Below, in pieces: positions 32,855 to 40,963 of a stretch of DNA of 64,000 bases. This stretch comes from Paludibacter sp. (GTDB lineage Bacteria > Bacteroidota > Bacteroidia > Bacteroidales > Paludibacteraceae). Each line of letters begins with the position of its first letter. The stretch's first letter is position 1. The stretch covers positions 1-64,000 of the forward strand of contig JAMPAY010000010.1 in assembly GCA_023666945.1 (NCBI GenBank). The letters are read 5' to 3'. The translations under genes were made by a program, and so were the position numbers. The notes below the pieces were generated by a model that ran no database searches, had not been told where the DNA came from, and saw only the letters and a program-made list of their open reading frames with translations.

Positions 32855-33472
32855 CTATCCCCAATATTGTGTTGCACCAGTTTCCCAAATGATATATTCA
32901 GCACCGCCACCGTAACGACTCTGTATCATCGCTTTATACCCCTCAACATATATCTTCACAAACGCATCGTACCGTACGGCTTTACCCACATTCCCCTTCG
33001 GCTCTTTGCCGTCCGCATGGCTGATAAAAATGAATAACTTGTTACGAAAACTGTCGCGTAGCATCTTGTAGTCGGTGTAACTCATACCCGTGTATTGGAG
33101 GCTGTCTATTATCACTATCTGCGGACTGCGCTGCTTTTTCAGTCTAACGATCAGTTCATCTATTGGTTCTTTGTCTAAGAGTATGAAGTTTCGCTTCTGC
33201 TCCGCATCGGAAAACCCCACATCCGCAATCGCACGCTGCATCGATAGGCTCAAGCCCTCTTCCAAACTATCGTAGGCTACCTTGCCGAAACGGCATAGAT
33301 ACTTTGCCAACTGCAAGGCAAAGCGGGTCTTACCATTCGCACTATTACCCCATACTATCCAACTACCTGTCCGCTCAGGCATGCCGATACCGGACAACCA
33401 ATCACCGTCAAAGGGAAGCAAGGTCGGATTATATGCCCGAATGTCGTTTACTGTCAACGCGCGCTTTGCCAT
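32855..33472 (-). CDS. RecA-like AAA ATPase
   Basis: A 205-residue ATPase. Walker A GNSANGKT (residues 42-49), Walker B PQIVIIDSLQ (118-126), and a FIFISHADGK sensor-like strand. The fold is that of AAA_25/DnaB-RecA-type phage ATPases. It follows the MuB-like gene by five bases in the early operon. Mu itself has no direct equivalent, while Bacteroidetes Mu-like phages often do; it may assist replication or transposition target handling. Confidence 0.8.
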   Translation of the reverse strand: MAKRALTVNDIRAYNPTLLPFDGDWLSGIGMPERTGSWIVWGNSANGKTRFALQLAKYLCRFGKVAYDSLEEGLSLSMQRAIADVGFSDAEQKRNFILLDKEPIDELIVRLKKQRSPQIVIIDSLQYTGMSYTDYKMLRDSFRNKLFIFISHADGKEPKGNVGKAVRYDAFVKIYVEGYKAMIQSRYGGGAEYIIWETGATQYWG

Positions 33473-33477
33473 AACTA

Positions 33478-34329
33478 TTACTGATTGTGCTTGCAGGTTA
33501 ACGCGTGTACACGCCGCTTCACACGACGCAAATCACTCTCGCAATCGTCTAATACACTGTTTATTTCCGTTCGCTCTGTTATACCATTCGCTTCACATAT
33601 AGCCACCACATCTGCTGCTGTAACACCCTTCAGACGGATACACTTACGCCCCAAACGACTCCATATCTCCGAATAACCTTTCTTATTCAGTTTCACACCA
33701 CGCTGAATGCGTTTCTCCAAATGGCTCGTTGCACAGAGCAAGATACCGCACTCATCTTCCAAATTATTATACAAAGTGATAAAGAAATACAGCACTTGGT
33801 CGTTCAGTTTATCCGCCTCATCGAGGATGAGCAGGGGCGACTCCTGCATCTTGAGCGTGCGGACGGCTTCCTGCATCATCTCGCCCACGGTGTAGCCCGT
33901 GTAGTCGCGACCCATGGCGGTCAGTAACTCCGTAAGAAAGAGTTTGCGGTTCCAGTACTCATTGCAGCAGAGCATATACACCTGCTTATTGCTCTGCGTG
34001 TACTGCTTACAGGCAAAGGTCTTGCCCGCACCCGCGTCGCCTGTGATACCCATCACCAGATTGTTTGCCTGCACATCTTGCAACAATGCCATCATACGCT
34101 TGTAGTCCCCTGTCTCCACGGCTGCCCAGCGTTCGTCCTTGTAGCCTGTCTGTGCCGCCACATTGCGCCACATCTCGTCTTTTATCAACTCCCAGTTGCC
34201 GTTCAGCATCTGACTTATCGTCCCCGCCGATACGCCTTTCAGCGAGCGGGCTGCCTTGTTCTGACTCTCATAACGCTCGCAATACAAACGAAGCGTATTC
34301 ACCATCTGTTGTTTCTTTATCTCTTCCAT
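33478..34329 (-). CDS. MuB-like transposition ATPase
   Basis: A 283-residue protein. The N-terminal helix-turn-helix (NKAARSLKGVSAGTISQMLNG, residues ~25-43) is followed by an AAA+ domain: Walker A GDAGAGKT (97-104), Walker B LLILDEAD (166-173). This equals Mu gpB, which binds target DNA, stimulates the transposase and gives target immunity. Directly downstream of the transposase gene (41-base gap). Confidence 0.9.
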   Translation of the reverse strand: MEEIKKQQMVNTLRLYCERYESQNKAARSLKGVSAGTISQMLNGNWELIKDEMWRNVAAQTGYKDERWAAVETGDYKRMMALLQDVQANNLVMGITGDAGAGKTFACKQYTQSNKQVYMLCCNEYWNRKLFLTELLTAMGRDYTGYTVGEMMQEAVRTLKMQESPLLILDEADKLNDQVLYFFITLYNNLEDECGILLCATSHLEKRIQRGVKLNKKGYSEIWSRLGRKCIRLKGVTAADVVAICEANGITERTEINSVLDDCESDLRRVKRRVHALTCKHNQ

Positions 34330-34370
34330 ATCCTACGTTGTTTTGTCGGTTTGTCTTGTCGGTTTGTAAT

Positions 34371-36359
34371 TTAGTATTCGTCGTATAGGTCAATCTCTGT
34401 ATTCCTCTTTTCTTCTTCCTCCACCACTTCCGCATCGCTCACTTGCAACCGAACTTTATTACGCTGGTTCTTATGCTGACCCGTGCTATCCGTGATGAGG
34501 AATTTCTGCAAGTTGGCTAACTCCTTGCGACTATTCAGCAGGTTATCTACATTCTCTGCGTGTTTACCCAATTTCCTGCTGATGCGCTCGCTCTGCCGTT
34601 CGTTGAATGCGAATACCCTTTGCAGTTCCTTGTAATCACCTTCTTTACGCTCCACCAATGCCATAGGCTGTATGTATTTCTCTTCCAATACAAAGTGCAA
34701 CGTTTCGTCTTCGTTCACGGCCAGCACCTTGCGCATGTCGTCGGGGTCGTAGCGCACCTGCCAGCGGGTAGAAGCATGGTCGCGGAAATCGTGGTCAAAG
34801 CAATCGTATTGATATTGCTTCCCCGCTATGGTTAGCGTCAAACCATTACCCTGCAGCAACTGACGTTTGCCATTGTCTGTACCATATAGCATCAGATACT
34901 GGTCAAAGGGAAGCGGAATACGCTTTTCTGCCGGCATCTCATTAAATAGTGCCATGTACTTGTCCCGTAACTCCCTGCGCTCCATCTCCAAGAAACGAAC
35001 CACCTGCTCGCATACGCCCGCAAAGTCGGGGAATTCTTTCTTGTACTTATTCAGGTACTCACTATTCGGCTGCAACTCTTTCTTGCTTGTCACGCCGTAA
35101 CCCGACCAGTTCTTCTGCATCTGACAGTATTTTTTATTGAAATACCTAAACCACGGCTCTATGATTTTCGCTTTGGCATTACCTACCTTGGCTGGAGTGT
35201 AGATACCGGATATGCCGACATAAGAGGGCTTGAGCGCACCACGACCGTAGTTATCACTCTGTATCTGCTGTGTCCTGTACATCTGCCCGAATAGTTCTTC
35301 CGTGTGCTTGGCAGCATTGCGCAATGCTTCCTTTATCACATTGGGGTTTTCATAGTCGCCGATGGCGTAGCCGATTGGGTACTTGCAGCAGGCGTCCAAG
35401 ACTATCACCATTGTCACTTTCTCATGGAATATCGTCACTTGCTTACCGTCTTTGTTGGTCGTGCGTCTTTGATACATCAGTTCCACGTCCCAGCCGTCGG
35501 TCGTCCAATAGTACAGCGGATAGGTTGGCGCACTGCGTTTCACTTGCATCGTTTTCTGATTGTTGTACTCACGGCTACCTCGCCTGCGCGCAAAAGTAAT
35601 GCTGTCTACCTTGTCGCGCCATACCGCCACAGTAGAGGAGGTAATCTGTTTCCAACTCATGACGTCTGCCACCGAATTGTATATCTTGGCTACCTGTGCA
35701 TTGTCCAAGTTATTCGGACTACCTATCAGTTCTACCAGCAGACTCTCTTGCTTCTCGTCCGCCACCTTTGCCGCATTCTTTTTCGACGACAGAAACGCCT
35801 TGTGGATAAGGCTCTCGTATCCCTCCGCCTTGTATTGCTTGTATCTGCGTTCCAGACTGCGGGCATTGGCTGGCAGCGCATGCGGATAACGACTCCTGTC
35901 AAGGTCTTGCACTGCGTCCGCTATCTCGCTCCAGAAGCGCACCGAGGTGTGTCCCAATGCTCTGCGTTTAGCAGCACGCTGCGCTATCAAGCGACCAATA
36001 CCCTCCAGCACAATGGCATTCATGTAGTACTCGCGACGCTTATCCACCGGCAGATGCTTGTCATCGCCGAGCCGATAGCCATCAAAGAAGGCACTTACTT
36101 CTGCGCTGTGTTCGATGAAACTCTCTACCATATTGACTTGTACCGCCTTGTATGGATTAGGCACTATCGCCAACACCTTGCGCTTGAAACGCTCTGGAAG
36201 ACTCTCGAAACTAACCAATGCTTCCTGACCACGACAACCACGACGAACCACCTGAAGGTCTTGTCTATCACGCAAAGCACCATAGTTCCTTTGACTCATG
36301 ATACCTTGTTCAATCAGCCAGTTCGCTTCTATCGCTAATATATTGTTGTATAATTGCAT
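34371..36359 (-). CDS. Mu-type DDE transposase (MuA-like)
   Basis: 662 residues from ATG 36359, where the family pattern LYNNILAIEANWL begins (680 from ATG 36413). Domains: N-terminal DNA-binding helices, a helical I-gamma/beta-like part with RSLERRYKQYKAEGYESL, and an RNase H-like core. Candidate catalytic residues are Asp288 (YYWTTDGWD), Asp369 (QSDNYG) and Glu401 (KAKIIEPWF). A beta-barrel part (RWQVRYDPDDMRKVLA) and a Lys/Glu-rich tail, the MuB-contact region in Mu, follow. It integrates and replicates the phage by transposition, acting on the end sites at 6024-6060 and 38662-38743. Confidence 0.9.
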   Translation of the reverse strand: MQLYNNILAIEANWLIEQGIMSQRNYGALRDRQDLQVVRRGCRGQEALVSFESLPERFKRKVLAIVPNPYKAVQVNMVESFIEHSAEVSAFFDGYRLGDDKHLPVDKRREYYMNAIVLEGIGRLIAQRAAKRRALGHTSVRFWSEIADAVQDLDRSRYPHALPANARSLERRYKQYKAEGYESLIHKAFLSSKKNAAKVADEKQESLLVELIGSPNNLDNAQVAKIYNSVADVMSWKQITSSTVAVWRDKVDSITFARRRGSREYNNQKTMQVKRSAPTYPLYYWTTDGWDVELMYQRRTTNKDGKQVTIFHEKVTMVIVLDACCKYPIGYAIGDYENPNVIKEALRNAAKHTEELFGQMYRTQQIQSDNYGRGALKPSYVGISGIYTPAKVGNAKAKIIEPWFRYFNKKYCQMQKNWSGYGVTSKKELQPNSEYLNKYKKEFPDFAGVCEQVVRFLEMERRELRDKYMALFNEMPAEKRIPLPFDQYLMLYGTDNGKRQLLQGNGLTLTIAGKQYQYDCFDHDFRDHASTRWQVRYDPDDMRKVLAVNEDETLHFVLEEKYIQPMALVERKEGDYKELQRVFAFNERQSERISRKLGKHAENVDNLLNSRKELANLQKFLITDSTGQHKNQRNKVRLQVSDAEVVEEEEKRNTEIDLYDEY

Positions 36360-36506
36360 ACTGTGTTTTATTTGTGGACTATGGCGGGGTAACTCTTCCC
36401 GCATGGTGTTCATAGGCTTTTACTTTTCCTGCACCAATTTTATGCAGTCTTTCACAGCCGTGTGTCTTGCCGCTCTGTCTGTGCTGAGCGTGAGCGGAGC
36501 GTACTG

Positions 36507-36713
36507 TCATTTGTTAGTGCGTGTATCTTGCCATTCTTTCCATGCCTGATGAACGAATACACCACACAGCAATACCATCACGATGAGCAGCACCATATAG
36601 GGTCTGAACTCGCCCGCCAACACCCATTGACCCACTAATTGCGTAATTGATAGCAGTGTCAGAAAGACAGCCAACAACAACTGAATAAATGCCATAATAC
36701 TTTCCATAGCCAC
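36507..36713 (-). CDS. small two-helix membrane protein
   Basis: A 68-residue protein with two transmembrane helices (IMAFIQLLLAVFLTLLSITQLVG and MVLLIVMVLLCGVFVHQAW) and a short charged tail. It lies between the Ner-like and transposase genes in the early operon, so it is made early. A holin-like or exclusion function is possible; nothing specific can be seen. Confidence 0.6.
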   Translation of the reverse strand: MAMESIMAFIQLLLAVFLTLLSITQLVGQWVLAGEFRPYMVLLIVMVLLCGVFVHQAWKEWQDTRTNK

Positions 36714-36723
36714 TCCCTATTAG

Positions 36724-36909
36724 TTAGTCATTACTATGCAATTCTATAGCCCCTCTATTCAGGGCGGCTTTTCTGATGCGCTCTACAGTCTTGCTCTGAG
36801 TTTTGCCATTGAGCGCATTCCATACGGTCGCCGGCGTAACGCCAAATAATTGTGCCAATGCCTTGACGTCCCCACGCCTAATCGTGATTATTCTACACTG
36901 TTTTTTCAT
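36724..36909 (-). CDS. Ner/Cro-like DNA-binding protein
   Basis: A 61-residue helix-turn-helix protein: RGDVKALAQLFGVTPATVWNALNG is a clear HTH, followed by SKTVERIRKAAL. It is the first early gene, divergent from the S24 repressor, as Ner or Cro are in Mu and lambda, and should down-regulate early and repressor transcription. The ATG at 36909 is preferred over 36921. Confidence 0.8.
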   Translation of the reverse strand: MKKQCRIITIRRGDVKALAQLFGVTPATVWNALNGKTQSKTVERIRKAALNRGAIELHSND

Positions 36910-36925
36910 ATTATACAACATGTTA

Positions 36926-37046
36926 TTTGGTTATGTCATTTTTTTTCGCTACCTTTGTGCAAAGATTTGATACTTTCAAATCCGAGTGCAAAGATACGGA
37001 ATAAATTCCACACTGCAAAATATTTTGTGGAAAATTTTCAACAAAA
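36926..37046. promoter_or_regulatory. lysis-lysogeny switch: divergent promoters and operators
   Basis: Repressor promoter (+): TTTG 36926-36929, 20 bp, TACCTTTG 36950-36957. Early promoter (-): TTTG (37019-37016), 19 bp, TATCTTTG (36996-36989). Between the two -7 boxes is a perfect inverted repeat GATTTGA-N5-TCAAATC (36964-36982). A 24-bp palindrome with one mismatch pair (TTTTGTGGAAAA / TTTTCAACAAAA) covers 37023-37046. GTGCAAAGAT occurs twice (36957, 36986). These are operator candidates for the S24 repressor and Ner-like protein. Confidence 0.7.
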
Positions 37047-37085
37047 GTGCACATTGTTGTATTTTTAAGGATAATGTAGGCTACA

Positions 37086-37769
37086 ATGAACGAGAGATTA
37101 CGATTCTTCCTGGAAGAAAATGGTTTAAGTGTTCGGCAGTTTGAAGCCTTAATAGGCTCGTCAGATGGGAAGATTGCCAAATTCCTATCCACCAACTCTA
37201 CATTAAAGAGCGATACTTTATGTAAGATTATGGAACTTTTTCCACAACTTTCCATAGAATGGTTGCTTACAGGAAAGGGAGAAATGCTCCGATCCAAAGA
37301 TGAAAACATACCAGTTGGTGAATCAGTTATCTCCATCGCTGATCATTGTGATTCTGTCAATACGAAGCAAGGTATTCCGCTAATCCCTATTGAGGTGGTT
37401 GCTGGTTGGAATGGAATAGATGTGCAAGGCGTAACCCTTGCGGAGTGTAGACGATATAGTGTACCAGAGTTTGAAGTGGCAGGTGCAGAGTATCTTATCC
37501 GTGTATCAGGCTCATCTATGTACCCAAAATATAGCAATGGCGATTTGCTCGCTTGTCGTAAGATTCATGAGATCACATTCTTCCAGTGGGGAAAAATCTA
37601 TGTGATTGATAGCAACCAAGGAGCAATGGTCAAACGCCTGTTCCCTTCCGAGACCAATCAAGACATGCTTATATGCCAATCTGACAACCCAAAGTATCCG
37701 CCTTTTGAGTTGCCGAAGTCTGATGTGCGTTCTTTATCCATTGTCATCGGGGTTATACGCTTAGAATAA
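37086..37769 (+). CDS. phage repressor with S24 peptidase domain
   Basis: A 227-residue protein. N-terminal helix-turn-helix (residues ~14-34, LSVRQFEALIGSSDGKIAKFL), then a linker. The C-terminal S24 domain has the catalytic Ser144 in GSSMYPKYSNGDLL and Lys183 in AMVKRL. PIEVVAGWNG lies before the domain, where self-cleavage would occur. It should maintain lysogeny by blocking the early promoter and, like LexA/CI, be inactivated through RecA after DNA damage (inference). The leader is ~120 bases. Confidence 0.9.
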   Translation: MNERLRFFLEENGLSVRQFEALIGSSDGKIAKFLSTNSTLKSDTLCKIMELFPQLSIEWLLTGKGEMLRSKDENIPVGESVISIADHCDSVNTKQGIPLIPIEVVAGWNGIDVQGVTLAECRRYSVPEFEVAGAEYLIRVSGSSMYPKYSNGDLLACRKIHEITFFQWGKIYVIDSNQGAMVKRLFPSETNQDMLICQSDNPKYPPFELPKSDVRSLSIVIGVIRLE

Positions 37770-37915
37770 CAATAGGATACGGTTGTAAAATGCACTCAAA
37801 TGTGTTTATTTTTAGATCGAAAAATACACAAAGAATAGCCCCCAAACGCCGAGACAAGCACAAAAACGCCCTGTTTTTAGGATAAAATACTGATTTTTGT
37901 AGGTTTATAGCAAAA

Positions 37916-38011
37916 AACTCGAGCCGTTTTTATGTATTATGGGGGTCAACTCGAGGCATTTTTGTGCATTTTAGGGGCAAACTCATGCCGTTTTTGGGCG
38001 GAGTTATGTAG
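37916..38011 (+). repeat. three 32-bp direct repeats in the L-end region
   Basis: Copies begin at 37916, 37948 and 37980, each starting AACTC(G/A)(A/T)G followed by CCG/GCA, T5 and a G/A-rich stretch. A weaker fourth unit may lie at 37863. A 12-base tandem (GTAGTCCCATTT) follows at 38010-38034. They could be repressor, transposase or enhancer sites. The whole 37770-38749 stretch holds no convincing gene. Confidence 0.5.
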
Positions 38012-38329
38012 TCCCATTTGTAGTCCCATTTGTAGTTCCAATGCTATTTTTTGTCTAATTCTTGACCACAGACGAGAGTTCCTCAAACGACTATATTCCT
38101 CTCGCGAAAAATCCCCTATAACACTCCTCGCTACAATCAAAACAGAGCCGCCTTGTCAGCCTATTGCCAACAAGGTGTACACTTGCTCTGACCACTATTT
38201 GAGGGGGCTTTGAATGCTGTTTAATGGTTGTTTGAATGCCATTTAAGAGCCGTTGTTTGGTGGTGTTGCTTGCCTATGCTTAATATCTCGCGTAGCACGC
38301 CCGAACGAGCCCGTATGTGCGCGCTATGC

Positions 38330-38749
38330 GCGCGTGCATAATGCGCGTGAGACGTCTTTTAGCCCGTTTGGTGCGCTCTTTGGCGGCGGTTGAAAGGAGA
38401 TGCCACCCCTGTAAAATAGCACAGAAAAAGGGGTAAAAAGAAGCCGTTTCGCTTACTCTTTGCCTCGTGAATGAAGATAGTATCTCTATAATGTATATAA
38501 ATCAAGAATTACCCGTGCTACTATGTCCGAACACAGCAGATGAGCGCAGTTTGAAGCCCCGATGCACAATGAATGCCAAGTGATGCCAAGTAGATACACA
38601 ATCTAAATGCCAGTTTCTTGTACAAAATGCACAATGAATGCCAAGTAAATGCACAGTCTTTGTACAATTCATTTTCTTTCATAGAAACGCAATACTTTAT
38701 AAATCAATCAACTACAAAACGCCCATTTGTACAATTCATTTTCTGCCCC
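38330..38749 (+). repeat. prophage L-end region (homologous to 5505-5912)
   Basis: Outermost ~420 bp of the prophage. Two transposase-site-like motifs, GTACAATTCATTTTC, lie at 38662-38676 and 38729-38743, 67 bp apart. GATGCACAATGAATGCCAAGT-type repeats occur further in (38571 and 38628 areas). The terminus is TTCTGCCCC, followed by the ATAAT duplication. The inverted counterpart of the motif is at 6024-6060. Confidence 0.7.
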
Positions 38750-38754
38750 ATAAT
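38750..38754. repeat. right 5-bp target site duplication (ATAAT)
   Basis: ATAAT directly follows the prophage end and matches 6016-6020. It lies inside the reading frame of the secreted-protein gene. Confidence 0.7.
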
Positions 38755-39033
38755 AGATTTCCCATTTCTATCAACGACTTTTACTTTAACTTTATATTTG
38801 TCTGATATAAAGTAGTCGGGGGTTATTGATTTGAATGACATCGTAACATCTTCATAATACTTTCCTTCAATATCAAGAATTGCTACTTTGCGTACAACTT
38901 CCATATCAGTTAAAGGCTTTGCTGTTTCTGGTTCACTTTGAGCGAACACGAAAGAACTCATAAACGACATAATTAGCAGCAATATAACCATTTTTGCCTT
39001 GCTTAGAACATGAGTGCTGATGAATTTGTTCAT
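38750..39033 (-). pseudogene. host secreted-protein gene split by the prophage (5' part)
   Basis: Encodes ~95 host residues: a signal peptide (ILLLIMSFMSSFVFAQ) and a domain ending KVKVKVVDRNGKSI. The frame then runs on into the prophage for 15 codons to a stop at 38704. The C-terminal part expected for this kind of small Bacteroidetes secreted protein is missing; a likely remnant lies at 5913-6015. Family not named. The prophage insertion inactivated it. Confidence 0.65.
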
Positions 39034-39058
39034 ATCTTTTATTTTTTAATGATAAAAA

Positions 39059-39186
39059 GCGCAGACATTCGCCATACGCTTCACGGTTCACCACAAACCA
39101 CAACTAAATATGGGAAGTCTGCGCCCATATTCGGGGCAGTCCCAATATTAGTTGTTGCTCTTTACTTGTGGTGGTGATTGTGAAGC
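39059..39186 (+). repeat. nested inverted repeats
   Basis: GCGCAGAC (39059-39066) pairs with GTCTGCGC (39117-39124). Overlapping it, a longer imperfect inverted repeat runs from GCTTCAC (39078) with TCACCACAA and ACAACTAA to TTAGTTGT, TTGTGGTG and GTGAAGC (39186). The two folds exclude each other. Possibly a small mobile repeat or a leader structure of the following gene. Confidence 0.5.
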
Positions 39187-40138
39187 TATTGAGCAATATG
39201 TCTTGGAGAGAGTTACCTCAATCCGATTGCAAAAGTACAAAAAATCCGTGATATGTCATTTATCTATCACGGACTTTATTTTGGATAATGAATTCTGCAA
39301 ATGTATTAATGGACAAGATGATTTGCTACAACATAAATTTTTTGATAAGAATATAGAAAAACAGGATGTTGACATTATACTAATCGAGCCAACTTATCTT
39401 ATAGAGGAACAAATAGCACGGCGTGACCAACTGAATAGAATGAAGGATAGTGGAGTGATGCCCAATGCATGCTTTGAGGAATTTAGAACAATTTCTTACG
39501 AGGATAAAATCTATCTATACAATACTATCGCGAGATTTTCACCTGCTGATCGAAATAAAATTAAAGAATTGATAAAACGCTTTGTTAGTCAACGTAAGTC
39601 ATATAATCCCGGACTTGAACTTATATGCCAAAGTATTCGTCCAATTATTAAAAATGATAAATTACGATTTTATGCAGAGAATGGAGCTGGTGTGTCTGGG
39701 AACTGTTATTTAACAGGTATGATTTCAGCATTTATTTTACGAGGCTTTGCAGGCACTGCTAATTATCATATCAATAAAGAGCAAGATGTTGATAAAGGAA
39801 TTAGGAAGGCAGCAAATTTCGTATTTAATATGCTCCGTTATCAGGTTGTAAAATATTTTGGTCTATTCAATTTACTATACAAACATTTTGAAGCGACAAG
39901 TGAAAGTATTGAAATTGACGAAGTAAGTGGTATTGAGGCTTTGTTGTTGCGATTAGAGTATAGTGCAGATACTAAATTGGGACGACGGGTTAGCGACATT
40001 GGTGCATCCTTTAAAGTAGTAGAGTATTATGATGCCAAAGAAAACAATCCTGACGATTATAATATGAGACGACAGTTATATAATCATTTAGATGATTTTG
40101 AGAAATATAGCGTATCAAAAATAGAGCAAATATTATAA
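39152..40138 (+). CDS. hypothetical protein, start uncertain
   Basis: 328 codons open from a TTG at 39152. No ATG occurs in the first ~90 codons, and the first codons overlap an inverted repeat, so the gene is either TTG-started or 5'-truncated. AT-rich, helical, acidic/basic protein with FYAENGAGVSGNCYLTGMISAF near the middle and long C-terminal helices. No family recognised. AT content and position beside broken defence genes suggest acquired DNA. Confidence 0.5.
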   Translation: MLLFTCGGDCEAIEQYVLERVTSIRLQKYKKSVICHLSITDFILDNEFCKCINGQDDLLQHKFFDKNIEKQDVDIILIEPTYLIEEQIARRDQLNRMKDSGVMPNACFEEFRTISYEDKIYLYNTIARFSPADRNKIKELIKRFVSQRKSYNPGLELICQSIRPIIKNDKLRFYAENGAGVSGNCYLTGMISAFILRGFAGTANYHINKEQDVDKGIRKAANFVFNMLRYQVVKYFGLFNLLYKHFEATSESIEIDEVSGIEALLLRLEYSADTKLGRRVSDIGASFKVVEYYDAKENNPDDYNMRRQLYNHLDDFEKYSVSKIEQIL

Positions 40139-40241
40139 TAAATAAATGATTACCATATAAATACATAAATATCAATGACTCGTGGATTTCGCAAGTCATT
40201 AAGGGCAAGAGTGTGATACTGGCTCTCGTATATTGCATGTT

Positions 40242-40640
40242 TTACATCGGTTTAATCATCGATTCGATGAAAGCGATTTCATCATCAGAAAGTCCATATT
40301 TGGCATAGAGTTGTGCATCAATTTCCGACACCGATTTGCTCCAATCTATGTCGCTGTCCAAGATGAAATCTTGTATTGGGACAAACTTATATACAGAGGC
40401 GGAAGCGTGTTGAGAAGACTTTCGTAGCAATACCAAAAAACGTAAAAATTTAGTTTCAAGGTATTTCTTTACATTTGAAGCATCATATTTATCTTTAAAT
40501 GGTCCAACAACGACGTATGTTTCTGTGCAGCAACTCGGAGTTAATGAGAGCAAAGGTCTGCCAATTATTTGATGTGGATAAGATTCTCCAGCACCATACG
40601 CTGCCGAAACATACCATTTCTTCAGGTAACAGGCATTCAG
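40242..40640 (-). pseudogene. 3' fragment of an Eco57I-like restriction-modification enzyme
   Basis: About 130 codons remain. They start just after a TAG at ~40640 and read WYVSAAYGAGESYPHQIIGRP, then CCTETYVVVGPF, KFLRFLVLLRKSSQHASASVYKFVPIQDF and the ending YGLSDDEIAFIESMIKPM. This is the C-terminal signature of fused restriction-methylase proteins (Eco57I type). The methylase and nuclease domains are gone, so it is a dead remnant of a defence system. Confidence 0.75.
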
Positions 40641-40760
40641 CCAGCTCTATGTAAGGATTCTTTTTCGTTGCATTCTGTTCTTTGATGCAAAGGTACAAAA
40701 TATATTTCTTACACAGAGTTTTTACTATGCGCCCTTTTCATGCATTCCCAAAATCCAACA

Positions 40761-40800
40761 AAAAAACTTCAACTCTTGATTGTGAGAATTGAAGTTTTTT
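40761..40800 (-). terminator. intrinsic terminator after tRNA-His
   Basis: AAAAAACTTCAA (40761-40772) and its exact complement (40789-40800) with a further CTC/GAG pairing inside form a strong hairpin with flanking A and T tracts, usable in both directions. It ends the leftward tRNA-His transcript. Confidence 0.75.
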
Positions 40801-40842
40801 TCTTGATTTTAAGCAAGTTAACCTGCTAAATCATAATCTTTG

Positions 40843-40916
40843 GGTGGAATGTGGGGTTCGAACCCACGACACTCGGAACCACAATCCGATGCTCTGCCAA
40901 CTGAGCTAAAACCACC
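40843..40916 (-). tRNA. tRNA-His (GTG)
   Basis: Cloverleaf: U8-A9, D-arm GCTCAGTTGGCAGAGC, anticodon arm TCGGA-TTGTGGT-TCCGA with anticodon GTG, T-arm GTGGG-TTCGAAC-CCCAC. G-1 is encoded (40916) opposite C73, the histidine identity element. The CCA end is not encoded. The acceptor stem has two adjacent U-U mismatches (pairs 5-68 and 6-67), unusual for a working tRNA. Confidence 0.9.
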
Positions 40917-40963
40917 ATGTTGCTTTATCTCTCAAAAGCGAGTGCAAAGGTAGTGCGTTTTTT

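Larger units (their letters stand above)
6021..38749. mobile_element. Mu-like transposable prophage, near complete
   Basis: About 32.7 kb with a DDE transposase, a MuB-like ATPase, a repressor and Ner-like switch, DUF3164, complete head genes, a contractile tail and lysis genes. The ends share a transposase-site motif in inverted orientation: GAAAATGAA..GTAC at 6024-6038 and, on the minus strand, at 38743-38729. They are bracketed by ATAAT direct repeats. Early genes are at the right side in window coordinates, so the phage 'left' end is at 38749. One head gene (27.6 kb) may carry an indel; otherwise it looks functional. Confidence 0.85.

Noticed and set aside
34078..36338. plus-strand ORFs opposite transposase and MuB genes
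   Set aside because: Shadow frames; the minus strand carries clear catalytic motifs.
37916..38034. CRISPR array
   Set aside because: Only three units with no separate unique spacers and no cas genes in the window.
37770..38749. short plus- and minus-strand ORFs in the L-end region
   Set aside because: They are repeat-derived, lack starts with ribosome-binding sites and are not kept in the homologous 5505-5912 copy.
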